IMG/VR virus record: IMGVR_UViG_3300042294_001856 | Span: 1-22,773 of that record | Reading direction: 5' to 3' (one strand) | DNA from: a virus | DNA length: 22,773 bases | Part shown: positions 4,233-12,361 of the stretch, piece by piece | How the letters are laid out: every line of letters begins with the position of its first letter | Numbering within the stretch: the first letter of the stretch is position 1 | Made by a program: the position numbers and the translations under genes | Notes under the pieces: generated by a model | The model's database searches: none | Told to the model about the DNA's origin: nothing | What the model saw: only the letters and a program-made list of their open reading frames with translations

Positions 4233-5673
4233 GTTTGTCCTGTTCGTCTTCCCGTGGGGGCAGAAGGGCACGCCTCTGGAACACTTCGCTGGCCCGCGCA
4301 AGTGGCAGCGCGAGGTGCTTCAGGACTTGGCCGACCACATCAAGCAGAACAACGGCAAGATCGACTTCGACACGTTCCGCATGGCGACCAGTTCTGGCCG
4401 CGGCATCGGCAAGTCGGCGCTGGTGAGCTGGCTCATCATCTGGATGCTGGCAACGCGCATTGGTTCAACGACTATCGTGTCGGCCAACTCGGAAGCGCAG
4501 TTGCGCTCAGTGACATGGGCCGAGATCACCAAGTGGCTCAGCATGGCGCTGAACAGCCACTGGTTCGAGGTCAGCGCCACCCGCGTCATGCCGGCCAAGT
4601 GGCTGACGGAGCTGGTCGAGCGCGACCTGAAGCTGGGTACGCGCTACTGGGGCGTCGAGGGGCGGCTGTGGAGCGCGGAGAACCCCGACGCCTACGCGGG
4701 CGTGCACAACTTTGCGGGTGTGATGCTGGTGTTTGACGAGGCGTCGGGCATCGACGACGCCATCTGGTCGGTTGCGGCGGGCTTCTTCACGGAGAACACG
4801 CCGCACCGCTTTTGGCTGGCGTTCTCCAACCCGCGCCGCAACAGCGGCTACTTCTACGAGTGCTTCAACGCCAAGCGGGACTTCTGGCGCACCAAGAAGG
4901 TGGACGCCCGGTCGGTCGAGGGGACTGACAAGCAGGTCTACCAGCAGATCATTGACGAGTACGGGCCGGACTCCAGCCAGGCGCACGTCGAGGTGTACGG
5001 CGAGTTCCCGAACGCCTCGGACGACCAGTTCATCCCGCTGCGGCTGGTCGAGGAGGCCATGGCGCGCGACAAGCACAAGGACCAGAGCGCGCCCATCGTG
5101 ATCGGCGTGGACCCGGCGCGGTTCGGCAGCGACAGCACCGTCATCGCCGTGCGGCAGGGCCGCGACATCGTGACGATCAAGCGGTACCGCGGCGACGACA
5201 CCATGGAGACGGTGGGGCGGGTGATCGACGCCATTGAGGAGTACAAGCCGGCGCTGGTGGTCGTGGACGAGGGCGGGTTAGGCGCGGGCGTCGTGGACCG
5301 GCTCAAGGAGCAACGCTACAAGGTGCGGGGCGTCAACTTCGGCAACAAGAGCCGCAACCCGCTGATGTGGGGCAACCTGCGGGCTCAGATGTGGGGTGAT
5401 CTGCGCGAATGGCTGAAGACCGGGACCATACCCAGCGACCGCAACCTCAAGAGCGACCTGATTGGACCCCTCATGAAGACCGACAGCAAGGGGTCCATCT
5501 TCTTGGAGAGCAAGAAGGACATGAAGGCGCGCGGCCTCGCCTCGCCCGACGCCGCCGACGCCATAGCGGTTACTTTCGCTTTCCCCGTCGCGCATCGGGA
5601 GGCCCGCGTTGACATGACACGCCCACGGGGGTACTCTCCAGCAGGAAACTCCAATTCATGGATGGGGTCTTAG
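4147..5673 (+). CDS. terL: Terminase large subunit (packaging ATPase and nuclease)
   Basis: This motor protein pumps DNA into the prohead at the portal and cuts it. Its 508 residues carry both domains. The ATPase shows Walker A GRGIGKS (84-90) and Walker B VMLVFDEAS (192-200, Asp197-Glu198). The RNase H-like nuclease shows GVDPARFGSDSTV (320-332), VVVDEGGLG (371-379) and SPDAADAIAV (466-475), whose aspartates 322, 374 and 471 are likely metal ligands. Length is normal. The start at 4147 keeps the N-terminal segment (YSPQEEMELMSRLW) that I expect in relatives, although a stronger AGGAGG sits further in, just before Met12 and Met15, so a shorter product is possible. The gene overlaps the small subunit by 86 bases and is followed after three bases by a virion-type gene. 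Confidence 0.95.
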   Translation: MQTTQYSPQEEMELMSRLWTPALKDDPLKFVLFVFPWGQKGTPLEHFAGPRKWQREVLQDLADHIKQNNGKIDFDTFRMATSSGRGIGKSALVSWLIIWMLATRIGSTTIVSANSEAQLRSVTWAEITKWLSMALNSHWFEVSATRVMPAKWLTELVERDLKLGTRYWGVEGRLWSAENPDAYAGVHNFAGVMLVFDEASGIDDAIWSVAAGFFTENTPHRFWLAFSNPRRNSGYFYECFNAKRDFWRTKKVDARSVEGTDKQVYQQIIDEYGPDSSQAHVEVYGEFPNASDDQFIPLRLVEEAMARDKHKDQSAPIVIGVDPARFGSDSTVIAVRQGRDIVTIKRYRGDDTMETVGRVIDAIEEYKPALVVVDEGGLGAGVVDRLKEQRYKVRGVNFGNKSRNPLMWGNLRAQMWGDLREWLKTGTIPSDRNLKSDLIGPLMKTDSKGSIFLESKKDMKARGLASPDAADAIAVTFAFPVAHREARVDMTRPRGYSPAGNSNSWMGS

Positions 5674-5676
5674 GTC

Positions 5677-6105
5677 ATGTCTAACACAAAGCCCATTGGC
5701 GTAGCTTACGAAGACCAGGACATCGTCGGCGCGGAACTTCTGTCTGCCGTAGACGTCTACGCAACGGACGAGATCGGCTATGCTCTTGCCGCGCAGGGCG
5801 AGGTCACGCAGGCCACCAGCAAGTCCACGGGCGTAACGCTGAACACGTCTGCCGGGCGCATTACAATGAATAACGCCGCGCTTAACGCTACGACCAACGT
5901 CGCGTTTACGCTGACCAACAGCAAGATTAGCGCTAAGGACGTCATTATCGTCAATGTCGCGGGCGGCGTAGCATCTAACGAAACTTACAACTGCTGGGTT
6001 TCTGGTCACACAACGGGCGCTTGCACCTTTGTGTTGCGCAACATTTCGGGCGGCTCGCTGTCCGAGGCGGTAGTGTTGAACTTCGCTATTATTCACTGCG
6101 CCTGA
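5677..6105 (+). CDS. Beta-rich virion protein (putative head decoration)
   Basis: A 142-residue protein with a polar N-terminus and alternating beta-strand pattern from residue 45 on (TQATSKSTGVTLNTSAGRI, then AFTLTNSKISAKDVIIVNV). Proteins with this TSKSTGVTLN...ITMNNAAL...FTLTNS pattern occur beside structural genes in many aquatic phages and are annotated as virion or unknown proteins; I assign it as structural from memory of that pattern and from position. It starts three bases after the large terminase stop with only a weak AGG ribosome site. Decoration of the capsid is the favoured role; a small tail component is the alternative. Confidence 0.6.
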   Translation: MSNTKPIGVAYEDQDIVGAELLSAVDVYATDEIGYALAAQGEVTQATSKSTGVTLNTSAGRITMNNAALNATTNVAFTLTNSKISAKDVIIVNVAGGVASNETYNCWVSGHTTGACTFVLRNISGGSLSEAVVLNFAIIHCA

Positions 6106-6106
6106 C

Positions 6107-6358
6107 ATGGTTAGCCTCTCGGTCAAGCGCGGCGAGAAGCTGTCAGTCAAGCAGGGTGCTGGGCTGACGGCCAAAGGCCGGGCTAAATACAACCGCGAGA
6201 CGGGCAGCAACTTGAAGGCTCCCGCGCCCAACCCGAAGACCGAAACGGACAAGGGGCGCAAGGCGTCCTTCTGCGCTCGGATGGGCGGCGTGGTGGCCAA
6301 GTCGAAGAACGCCGAGCGGGCCAAAGCGTCTATGAAGAGGTGGAACTGTGGCAAGTAA
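6107..6358 (+). CDS. Small basic phage protein (DUF6321-like)
   Basis: An 83-residue lysine- and arginine-rich protein starting MVSLSVKRGEKLSVKQGAGL. The pattern of SVKxGxGLTAKGRxKYNRxTGSNL, then a proline-rich spacer, then SFCARMGGV and a C-terminal AKASMKRWNC matches a family I recognise in phages near terminase and portal genes (DUF6321 from memory). The high positive charge suggests binding to DNA, RNA or an acidic protein surface. It begins one base after the preceding stop, without a clear ribosome site, so it may depend on translational coupling. Two more basic mini-proteins follow. Whether it enters the virion is unknown. Confidence 0.7.
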   Translation: MVSLSVKRGEKLSVKQGAGLTAKGRAKYNRETGSNLKAPAPNPKTETDKGRKASFCARMGGVVAKSKNAERAKASMKRWNCGK

Positions 6359-6503
6359 GCCGGGGCTTTACGCTAACATTAACGCTAAGAAGGCTCGCAT
6401 TGCGGCCGGATCGGGCGAAAAGATGCGCAAGCCGGGGGCCAAGGGCGCTCCGACTGCCAAGGCGTTCAAAGAGTCAGCCAAGACAGCGAAAAAGGGCAAG
6501 TGA
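6348..6503 (+). CDS. 51-residue basic mini-protein, GTG start
   Basis: A gene of 52 codons including stop, starting with GTG and preceded by AGAGGTGG at good spacing. The product reads (M)ASKPGLYANINAKKAR and continues with IAAGSGEKMRKPGAKGAPTA, a sequence type I recognise from small phage proteins with KPGLYANI and EKMRKPG signatures. It is very basic, without predicted fold beyond a C-terminal helix. It overlaps the previous gene by 11 bases and is followed after one base by another basic mini-protein. The GTG start and short length make it easy to miss. Function unknown; probable nucleic-acid or scaffold contact. Confidence 0.7.
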   Translation: MASKPGLYANINAKKARIAAGSGEKMRKPGAKGAPTAKAFKESAKTAKKGK

Positions 6504-6504
6504 C

Positions 6505-6660
6505 ATGCCTTTGGTAAAGTCTGCCTCCAAAGAGGCGTTCCGCAAGAACGTCAAGACTGAGATGGCCCACGGCAAGCCGGCAAAGCAGGCGGTCGCCATC
6601 GCTTACAGCACCAAACGCGCTGCGTCGAAGGCGTCTTCCGGCAGCAAGAAGGGTAAGTAA
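6505..6660 (+). CDS. 51-residue basic mini-protein (DUF6496-like)
   Basis: The product starts MPLVKSASKEAFRKNVKTEM and contains GKPAKQAVAIAYSTKRAA, a pattern I recognise from the widespread phage family annotated DUF6496 (MPLxKSxSKxAxxxNxxTExxxGKPxKQAVAIA). Net charge is strongly positive. A longer reading of the same frame begins at 6340, but the ATG at 6505 matches the family start and lies directly after the preceding stop. Its TAA shares a base with the ATG of the portal gene, so it is coupled to portal translation. The role is unknown; the family is typically found next to packaging and head genes. Confidence 0.75.
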   Translation: MPLVKSASKEAFRKNVKTEMAHGKPAKQAVAIAYSTKRAASKASSGSKKGK

Positions 6661-8762
6661 TGGCTAAGGACCGCAAAGATCTGCTTGACACTATGCGGTC
6701 GCGGTTCTCGCTGGCTATTGCTGCGTATTCCGACAGCCGCGAGGACGAGCTGGACGATTTGCGGTTCATGGCGGGTTCGCCGGACAACAATTGGCAGTGG
6801 CCCGCCGACGTGCTGGCGACGCGCGGGTCGGTGCAGGGGCAGACAATCAATGCGCGGCCCTGCCTGACCATCAACAAGCTGCCGCAGCACGTCCGGCAGG
6901 TGACGAACGAGCAGCGGCAGAACAGGCCGACCGGCAAGGTAATCCCGGCTGACGACCGCGCCGACGTGCGGGTCGCTGAGATCTTCGACGGCATGGTCCG
7001 GCACATCCAGTACATTTCGGACGCTGACGTCGCCTACGACACGGCCTGCGACAACCAGGTCACCTACGGCGAGGGCTTCATCCGCCTGCTGACCGAATAC
7101 GTCCGCGACGATAGCTTCGATCAGGACATCAAGATCGGGCGTATCCGCAACTCGTTCTCGGTCTACATGGACCCGACGATCCAAGACCCGTGCGGTGCGG
7201 ACGCCAAGTATTGTTTCATCACCGAGGACGTCACCAAGGAAGAGTACGAGCGTCTGTTCCCCGACGCCATGCCAATCTCGTCCATCCAGACGCAAGGCGT
7301 GGGCGACGCCTCGCTGTCGCAGTGGCTGGCCGAGGACACGGTGCGGATCGCGGAGTACTTCTTCTACGAGTACTCGCCCACGACGCTCAATCTGTACCCC
7401 GGCAACATCACGGCGTTCGATAAGACGCCGCAGGATGCCGCGCTCAGGCAGATGTTCGGCAAGCCCCTGCGCAGCCGTCAGGCTGACCGCCGCAAGGTCA
7501 AGTGGGTCAAGACCAACGGCTACGAGGTGCTGGAGGAGCGCGACTGGGCGGGCAAGTATATACCCGTCGTGCGCGTTGTCGGCAACGAGTGGGAAGTTGA
7601 CGGCCAGATCCACGTCTCCGGCCTTGTGCGCAACGCCAAGGACGCGCAGCGCATGTACAACTACTGGGTCAGCCAAGAAGCCGAGATGCTGGCTCTGGCC
7701 CCCAAGGCACCCTTCATTGGCTATGGCGGCCAGTTTGAAGGTTACGAGATGCAATGGAAGACGGCCAACACGAACAACTGGCCGTACCTTGAGGTGAACC
7801 CCGATGCGACTGACGGGATCGGAAATCCTCTCCCGCTGCCGCAGCGCGCCGCGCCGCCTCTTGCGCAGACTGGGCTTATCCAAGCCAAGATGGGCGCATC
7901 CGACGACATCAAAGCGACCACGGGTCAGTACGACTCTAGTCTTGGCGCTACCTCCAACGAGCGCTCAGGCCGAGCCATTCTGGCTCGCGAGCGGCAGGGG
8001 GATACGGGTACATACCACTACGTTGACAACCTCGCCCGCGCCGTCCGGCACGTCACGCGGCAGCTTGTCGATCTGATCCCCAAGATCTACGATACCGAGC
8101 GTGTCGCTCGGATCGTCGGCCTCGACGGCGACGTCGATATGGTCAAGATCAATCCGATGCAGCCCGAACCGGTCAAGGAAATTCGCGACCAGAACGGCAT
8201 TGTGATCGAAAAAATCTACAACCCCTCAGTCGGCGTCTACGACGTCATGGTCACGACCGGCCCTGGCTACATGACCAAGCGGCAGGAAGCGCTGGACGCC
8301 ATGTCCATGCTGCTCCAGTCTAACCCGCAGCTTTGGAGCGTCGCAGGCGATCTGTTCATCAAGAACATGGACTGGCCGGGCGCGCAGGAAATGGCGGCGC
8401 GGTTTGCCAAGATCATCGACCCGAAGGTCATGGAGGGCGAGGACCAGTCGCCCGAGATGCAGGCCGCCAAGATGCAGCTTGACATGCTGACGCAGGAGCT
8501 AAATCAGGTCGTCGGCATGTTGCAGCGCGTCGAGCAGTCGATGGAGGCCCAAGAGCTTCAGATCAAGGCTTACGAGGCTGAAACCAAGCGCATTTCGGCT
8601 GTGCAGGCTGGCATGACGCCCGAGCAGATCCAAGAGATCGTGATGGGGACTATCGCTGCGGCGGTGGATACGGGCGATTTGGTGCCCGGTAACTCGCCTA
8701 TGCGTGAAGAGTTGCCGATGATGGCTGAACAGCCCCCGATGGCCGGAGGAATGCCTGTATGA
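6660..8762 (+). CDS. Portal protein (P22 gp1-like)
   Basis: The portal is the dodecameric ring at one capsid vertex through which DNA enters and leaves. This 700-residue protein has the length and pattern of the P22-type portal (725 residues in P22): an N-terminal helical part (LLDTMRSRFSLAIAAYSDSR), RPCLTINKLPQHVRQVTNEQRQNRP (about 61-85), and SVYMDPTIQDPCGADAKYCF (about 165-184), then a long wing/stem region and a helical C-terminus rich in glutamine and glutamate (about 600-670) that probably forms the barrel facing the capsid interior. The ribosome site AAGGG is well placed. It shares one base with the upstream gene and four with the next (ATGA). Confidence 0.92.
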   Translation: MAKDRKDLLDTMRSRFSLAIAAYSDSREDELDDLRFMAGSPDNNWQWPADVLATRGSVQGQTINARPCLTINKLPQHVRQVTNEQRQNRPTGKVIPADDRADVRVAEIFDGMVRHIQYISDADVAYDTACDNQVTYGEGFIRLLTEYVRDDSFDQDIKIGRIRNSFSVYMDPTIQDPCGADAKYCFITEDVTKEEYERLFPDAMPISSIQTQGVGDASLSQWLAEDTVRIAEYFFYEYSPTTLNLYPGNITAFDKTPQDAALRQMFGKPLRSRQADRRKVKWVKTNGYEVLEERDWAGKYIPVVRVVGNEWEVDGQIHVSGLVRNAKDAQRMYNYWVSQEAEMLALAPKAPFIGYGGQFEGYEMQWKTANTNNWPYLEVNPDATDGIGNPLPLPQRAAPPLAQTGLIQAKMGASDDIKATTGQYDSSLGATSNERSGRAILARERQGDTGTYHYVDNLARAVRHVTRQLVDLIPKIYDTERVARIVGLDGDVDMVKINPMQPEPVKEIRDQNGIVIEKIYNPSVGVYDVMVTTGPGYMTKRQEALDAMSMLLQSNPQLWSVAGDLFIKNMDWPGAQEMAARFAKIIDPKVMEGEDQSPEMQAAKMQLDMLTQELNQVVGMLQRVEQSMEAQELQIKAYEAETKRISAVQAGMTPEQIQEIVMGTIAAAVDTGDLVPGNSPMREELPMMAEQPPMAGGMPV

Positions 8763-9121
8763 GTTGCGAAAAGTTTGTTGGCACGCTGTTTTTGGCTCGT
8801 GACGTGGCGCACAGCGTTCACCTCAACACGCGGTCGTTTGCCAAACACAGCGCGCTGAACACGTTCTACGACGAAATCGTCGATCTGACCGACAAGTTTG
8901 CTGAAGCCTATCAAGGCAAGTACGGCCTGATTGGACCGATTGCGCTCATGTCGGCCAAAAAGACCAACAACATTGTTGAGTTTCTTGAAGATCAGGTCGA
9001 GGAGCTGATGAAAATGCGTTATGATGTCGTGGACAAAGAGTGCACGCCGCTTCAAAACATCATCGACGAGATTTTGGGGCTGTACTACTCGACGCTTTAC
9101 AAACTGAAATTCCTTGCGTGA
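8759..9121 (+). CDS. Small helical phage protein (DUF5856-like)
   Basis: A 120-residue, mainly helical protein beginning MSCEKFVGTLFLARDVAHSVHL, with HSALNTFYDEIVDLTDKFAEAYQGKYGLIG in the middle. This CEKF..TLF.aRD.aH.....S...H.AL..FY..i......aEayqG pattern belongs to a phage family I recall as DUF5856. The conserved histidines and carboxylates on helices resemble ferritin-like four-helix bundles, so metal binding is possible, but no reaction can be claimed. It is coupled to the portal by an ATGA overlap, unusual company that hints at a virion or assembly role. Confidence 0.65.
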   Translation: MSCEKFVGTLFLARDVAHSVHLNTRSFAKHSALNTFYDEIVDLTDKFAEAYQGKYGLIGPIALMSAKKTNNIVEFLEDQVEELMKMRYDVVDKECTPLQNIIDEILGLYYSTLYKLKFLA

Positions 9122-9131
9122 GGTTGACACC

Positions 9132-9437
9132 ATGGAACTGCTTAACCCCCTTTACGGCGACCAGTTTCCGGCCCGCACGGCGTCCTACACTGGGACGGCA
9201 GGTTCGACAGGCACATGGCCCGCTGGCCCGCAGGGCGTGGTCGTGTGGTCTGACCAGCCGTGCTACATTGTCGTGGGCGAGGACGTAACCGCCACCACGT
9301 CGAACGGCGTTCCGCTGCCTGCCAACACACCCGTACCGTTTACGATCCCCGGCGGCACTGGCGCACCTTGGCGCGTGAGCGCCATTCAGATTACGGCTGG
9401 CGGCACCCTCTACGCAAAGCCGATTAACATCCGATGA
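9132..9437 (+). CDS. Small beta-rich virion protein
   Basis: A 101-residue protein with glycine-, threonine- and proline-rich, beta-prone sequence (ARTASYTGTAGSTGTWPAGP, then VVVWSDQPCYIVVGEDV). The start at ATG 9132 is preferred over an in-frame TTG 18 bases earlier because GAGG lies at proper distance and the TTG sits inside the previous gene. Similar small proteins stand among head and tail genes of aquatic phages. It is the first of a run of fibre-type genes, and the next gene overlaps its stop (ATGA). Probable decoration or fibre-attachment protein; the precise site in the virion is unknown. Confidence 0.6.
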   Translation: MELLNPLYGDQFPARTASYTGTAGSTGTWPAGPQGVVVWSDQPCYIVVGEDVTATTSNGVPLPANTPVPFTIPGGTGAPWRVSAIQITAGGTLYAKPINIR

Positions 9438-9598
9438 GCTTTGGCATCCCCGTCCGCAACGGTCTTGGCCTTGGGCTGCTGGCTTCTACGTCGCTGGCGA
9501 CGGGGAACGTCGGCTACTCTCCTGGGCCAATCAACATTAGTTGGGCATCTCCCGACTATCTCGTTTGGGGCGCAACCAACTACCTAACGTGGGGCTAA
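9434..9598 (+). CDS. 54-residue glycine- and tryptophan-rich protein
   Basis: A short gene coupled by ATGA to the upstream virion gene and ending three bases before the next. The product begins MSFGIPVRNGLGLGLLASTS and ends with a repeated aromatic motif, SPDYLVWGATNYLTWG, in which (Y)LxWGxTxYLxWG is a tandem half repeat. Repeats of this LTWG type appear in small phage structural proteins in my recollection. The length, tight coupling and clear repeat argue for a real gene although it is short. It probably works with its neighbours as a fibre or decoration component. Confidence 0.6.
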   Translation: MSFGIPVRNGLGLGLLASTSLATGNVGYSPGPINISWASPDYLVWGATNYLTWG

Positions 9599-9601
9599 CC
9601 T

Positions 9602-10474
9602 ATGGCCGACATTGACCTCAAAACGCTGACGCCCGACACGACGCTTCCTACGACGGGCTTTTTGTTCGGTGCCGACAGTCAAGCGGCGGCTTCACCTAGC
9701 GTTTATAGCGCCTCAACCGTGGCCGCTACGGTTGGTCTTCAGTTTCCTGCCGGAGCGCAGGCTACGCCGTCCATCTCCACAACAGGCGACAACGATACCG
9801 GCGTCTGGTTTCCGGCCGCAAACACGGTTGCAGTTTCGACCAATGCTGCGGAACGCGTGCGCGTCACAAGCGCAGGTAACGTGGGGGTTGGCGCGACCTC
9901 GCCAGCAGAGCGCCTGCACGTCAATTCTGGCGCGGCAGAGTTTGTTATTCAGTGGGATAGCACGGGGTCAAATAGTTGGGTTCTCGCGGCGGCGTCCAAC
10001 CGCGCCTATGTCCGAAACAAAACGACTAGCGCTGAAGTTCTTACTATTTTGAACGGCGGAAACGTCGGCATTGGTTCGTCTAACCCCGCCGCTCGATTTG
10101 AAGTCGTTGGAACGGGCGCAAATTTATATGCGGCGCGCACGTCAAACGGAAACGTCAATTTTGACACTTATGTGGAACGCGTCAGCGCCGACAGAACCAT
10201 TAGCTTTCAAAACACAAGCGGTTCCGCTACGGGCGGCTTTGAGTTTTTCGCGTCCAATGCTTCGTACAACGCAACGCGACTGAAGGTTCAGAACGACGGC
10301 AACATAGGCATCAACACCACGGCGTTCGGCACGTCCGCGCTTGGCGTTCTTTCCATTGCTAACGGAACTGCACCCACAACCTCGCCAGCGGGCGTTGGTC
10401 AGCTTTACGTGGAAGGCGGCGCGCTCAAGTATCGCGGTTCTTCTGGAACCGTCACAACTATCGCCAGCGCCTAA
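9602..10474 (+). CDS. Tail-fibre-type structural protein
   Basis: A 290-residue protein with the repeat signature of phage fibres: GNVGVGATSPAERLHV (about 93-108), GNVGIGSSNPAARFEV (about 152-167) and a weaker GNIGIN near 245, spaced by beta-rich segments such as TGDNDTGVWFPAANTVAV. It ends GGALKYRGSSGTVTTIASA, a common fibre terminus. No S74 peptidase/chaperone domain and no enzymatic domain are present. Such proteins trimerise and reach toward the host surface. The gene is AT-richer than the packaging genes and lies with the next gene in a cassette between portal and scaffold, not the usual place for P22-like fibres. Receptor unknown. Confidence 0.75.
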   Translation: MADIDLKTLTPDTTLPTTGFLFGADSQAAASPSVYSASTVAATVGLQFPAGAQATPSISTTGDNDTGVWFPAANTVAVSTNAAERVRVTSAGNVGVGATSPAERLHVNSGAAEFVIQWDSTGSNSWVLAAASNRAYVRNKTTSAEVLTILNGGNVGIGSSNPAARFEVVGTGANLYAARTSNGNVNFDTYVERVSADRTISFQNTSGSATGGFEFFASNASYNATRLKVQNDGNIGINTTAFGTSALGVLSIANGTAPTTSPAGVGQLYVEGGALKYRGSSGTVTTIASA

Positions 10475-10511
10475 CGAACCGGGCTAAGCTGCTAAGAGAG
10501 AGCGTTGACAA

Positions 10512-12170
10512 ATGGCTAACGTTAAGATTTCTGCGCTTCCGGTCGCCACTACCCCGCTTAACGGCGCTGAAGTTGCGCCAATTGTTCAGGGTGGCGTAAC
10601 AAAACAAGCTACGGTAGCCCAGATTGTTGAACAGCCAGTTGTCGCTACTGGCAGTACCGTGCCACGCTCTTTAACAGACCGTTTGGCGGACATGTACTAC
10701 CCAGACGATTTTGCGAGCCTTGCGGCGGCCGTTGCCGGGGCGCTCGCAGCGGGCAATCCGCTTTGCCTTCGCCCTGGCGATAACGCAACCATTAATGTTC
10801 CGGCACAAGTAGCGACTATTTCCGCCGCTTTGTCGGGCATTCAAAGCTGGTCTATACCTGCTGGCGCTACACTTACAATTAAAGTAGCTGACGGTACATA
10901 CTCCTTAACTTCTTCCATTCAAATCGTGCACCCAGATGGAGCGCGGTTGCGTATTGAGGGCAATACCTCAAACCCGGCGCTATGCGTTCTGCAAGCCACC
11001 ACCGAAAACGACATTCTCTATGTGCCGCCAGGATACGTTCTTGGCGACAGCAGTTCAGGATTTAACGGTTTTCGGTTGGTAAAAACAGGTACAAATACCC
11101 GGATTGGAATATTAACTGATGCGGGGTCTATGACTATAGGACCTAAAATTGAGGTCAATAACTTTTATTACGGCATTGCTGCTCGCAATGGCGGATTTAT
11201 CCAAGTTCTTGGAACTTCGGTATCCAACCGTGTTCTTGTTACAAATGCTGGCGACGTGGGCATCTGGGCTTTTACTGGCTCCACTATCAACTGCCCATAC
11301 GCGCGCGTTGAGTCTGTCTCTGACGTAACAAACAACCTTGGTTTCGGCATATTAGCGGAATACAGCTCAAGCATAAACGCACAATATGCTTACGCAACTA
11401 ACTGCTTGCGTGCAGGCATAGCGTCTTTTACGTCATCAGCCGTAAGAGCTTACGACACAACTACTACTGCGAACACGGGAAGCGGGTATGAGGCGGCTGC
11501 CGCTTCATCGCTAATAGCGCATGGGGGAACTTCCACAGATAACGGTGGGTGGGGGACTGTCCAATACGACACTTCTTTTGTGGACGCCAACCCAGCCATT
11601 ACTTACAGCGGAAACGTCCTTGGCAATTTGCGCCCCTGCATTTTGATGGATTTTTCCGCGCAAGCTCGTTTATCCGTTTCAGGTGGCGGGACTAACGAGC
11701 CGTTTCGTTTGGACGCTAAAGGCACGGGCGGGTTTTTCTTTAATGGTGGCGGCGGTCTTCTGTTTGAAATTTTGGACACCGCTTCGTCTGTAAACCGCGT
11801 TGCGGTACGACCTTCGGCTACAGGCAACTCGGTTGGTGTAGAGCCCCTTGGCACCGACACGGACATAGGTCTTTATCTGGCTACTAAAGGCAGTGGCACG
11901 TTTGAGGTTCGCACCGGAAACGGGATAAGTTTTGCGTCTTTGGCCAACACTAGCGCAAACAGCTATATCCTTGCACGCGCGCGCTCTGGCGACAGACCGC
12001 AATTCGAGGTTATTTCAACCCTCACCGATTGCGATCTTGGCCTTTCGCCAAAAGGTGCGGGTGTTGTGCGGTTCGGCACTCACGTAGGCACCGCTGATGC
12101 TCCGGTTAACGGGTATGTTACAATCAGGGACGCAGGTGGCACGTTGCGCCGTCTTGCGACGGTGGCGTAA
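10512..12170 (+). CDS. Tailspike-like protein with probable beta-helix
   Basis: A 552-residue protein. The N-terminal part (MANVKISALPVATTPLNGAE, then VAPIVQGGVTKQATVAQIV) is a known adaptor-like start of phage fibre proteins. Residues about 95-370 repeat short strands with small residues and Asn/Gly turns (IPAGATLTIKVADGTYSLTS, GFNGFRLVKTGTNTRIGILT), typical of a right-handed parallel beta-helix as in tailspikes that bind or cleave surface polysaccharide. The C-terminal part has two DxGL...KGxGxxxF repeats and ends GYVTIRDAGGTLRRLATVA. No catalytic pair can be named by eye. G+C is clearly below that of neighbouring head genes, a sign of separate acquisition. The next gene shares one base with its stop. 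Confidence 0.75.
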   Translation: MANVKISALPVATTPLNGAEVAPIVQGGVTKQATVAQIVEQPVVATGSTVPRSLTDRLADMYYPDDFASLAAAVAGALAAGNPLCLRPGDNATINVPAQVATISAALSGIQSWSIPAGATLTIKVADGTYSLTSSIQIVHPDGARLRIEGNTSNPALCVLQATTENDILYVPPGYVLGDSSSGFNGFRLVKTGTNTRIGILTDAGSMTIGPKIEVNNFYYGIAARNGGFIQVLGTSVSNRVLVTNAGDVGIWAFTGSTINCPYARVESVSDVTNNLGFGILAEYSSSINAQYAYATNCLRAGIASFTSSAVRAYDTTTTANTGSGYEAAAASSLIAHGGTSTDNGGWGTVQYDTSFVDANPAITYSGNVLGNLRPCILMDFSAQARLSVSGGGTNEPFRLDAKGTGGFFFNGGGGLLFEILDTASSVNRVAVRPSATGNSVGVEPLGTDTDIGLYLATKGSGTFEVRTGNGISFASLANTSANSYILARARSGDRPQFEVISTLTDCDLGLSPKGAGVVRFGTHVGTADAPVNGYVTIRDAGGTLRRLATVA

Positions 12171-12361
12171 TGGATACGCAAATTCAGCTCAACGCTGTCT
12201 TTGAGGAAGTTCGCCAACAGCGCGATTTCTTGGCCCAGCGATGTATGCAACTGGCTGCGGAGCTTGCATCCGCCCGCGCAGCCCTTAGCGCCTTGCACGC
12301 CGCAAAAAAAGATAGCCTTGAAAACGAAAACACCGTACCTTCGGAACATGTGCGAGGGTAA
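12170..12361 (+). CDS. Small coiled-coil protein
   Basis: A 63-residue protein whose first 45 residues form one amphipathic helix (MDTQIQLNAVFEEVRQQRDF, then LAQRCMQLAAELASARAAL), with heptad hydrophobic positions indicating a coiled coil; the tail is polar. Its ATG overlaps the TAA of the tailspike gene. Similar short EVxxQRDxLxxRxxxLAxELA proteins follow fibre genes in other phages as I recall. It may trimerise with or chaperone the spike, or be an unrelated small factor. There is no signal peptide or membrane segment, so a spanin or holin is unlikely. Confidence 0.6.
   Translation: MDTQIQLNAVFEEVRQQRDFLAQRCMQLAAELASARAALSALHAAKKDSLENENTVPSEHVRG

Noticed and set aside
6603-7883. Long minus-strand frame of 426 codons opposite the portal gene
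   Set aside because: It is an antisense shadow produced by GC-rich codon bias; the portal on the plus strand has clear family patterns.
9114-9131. TTG start for the small virion protein
   Set aside because: It lies inside the preceding gene and before the GAGG ribosome site that serves the ATG at 9132.
9602-12170. S74 intramolecular chaperone/peptidase domain in the fibre genes
   Set aside because: The fibre repeats often precede such a domain, but no S74-like C-terminal region is present in either protein.
12170-12361. Spanin or holin (lysis gene)
   Set aside because: The product has no signal peptide, lipobox or membrane segment; it is a soluble coiled coil.
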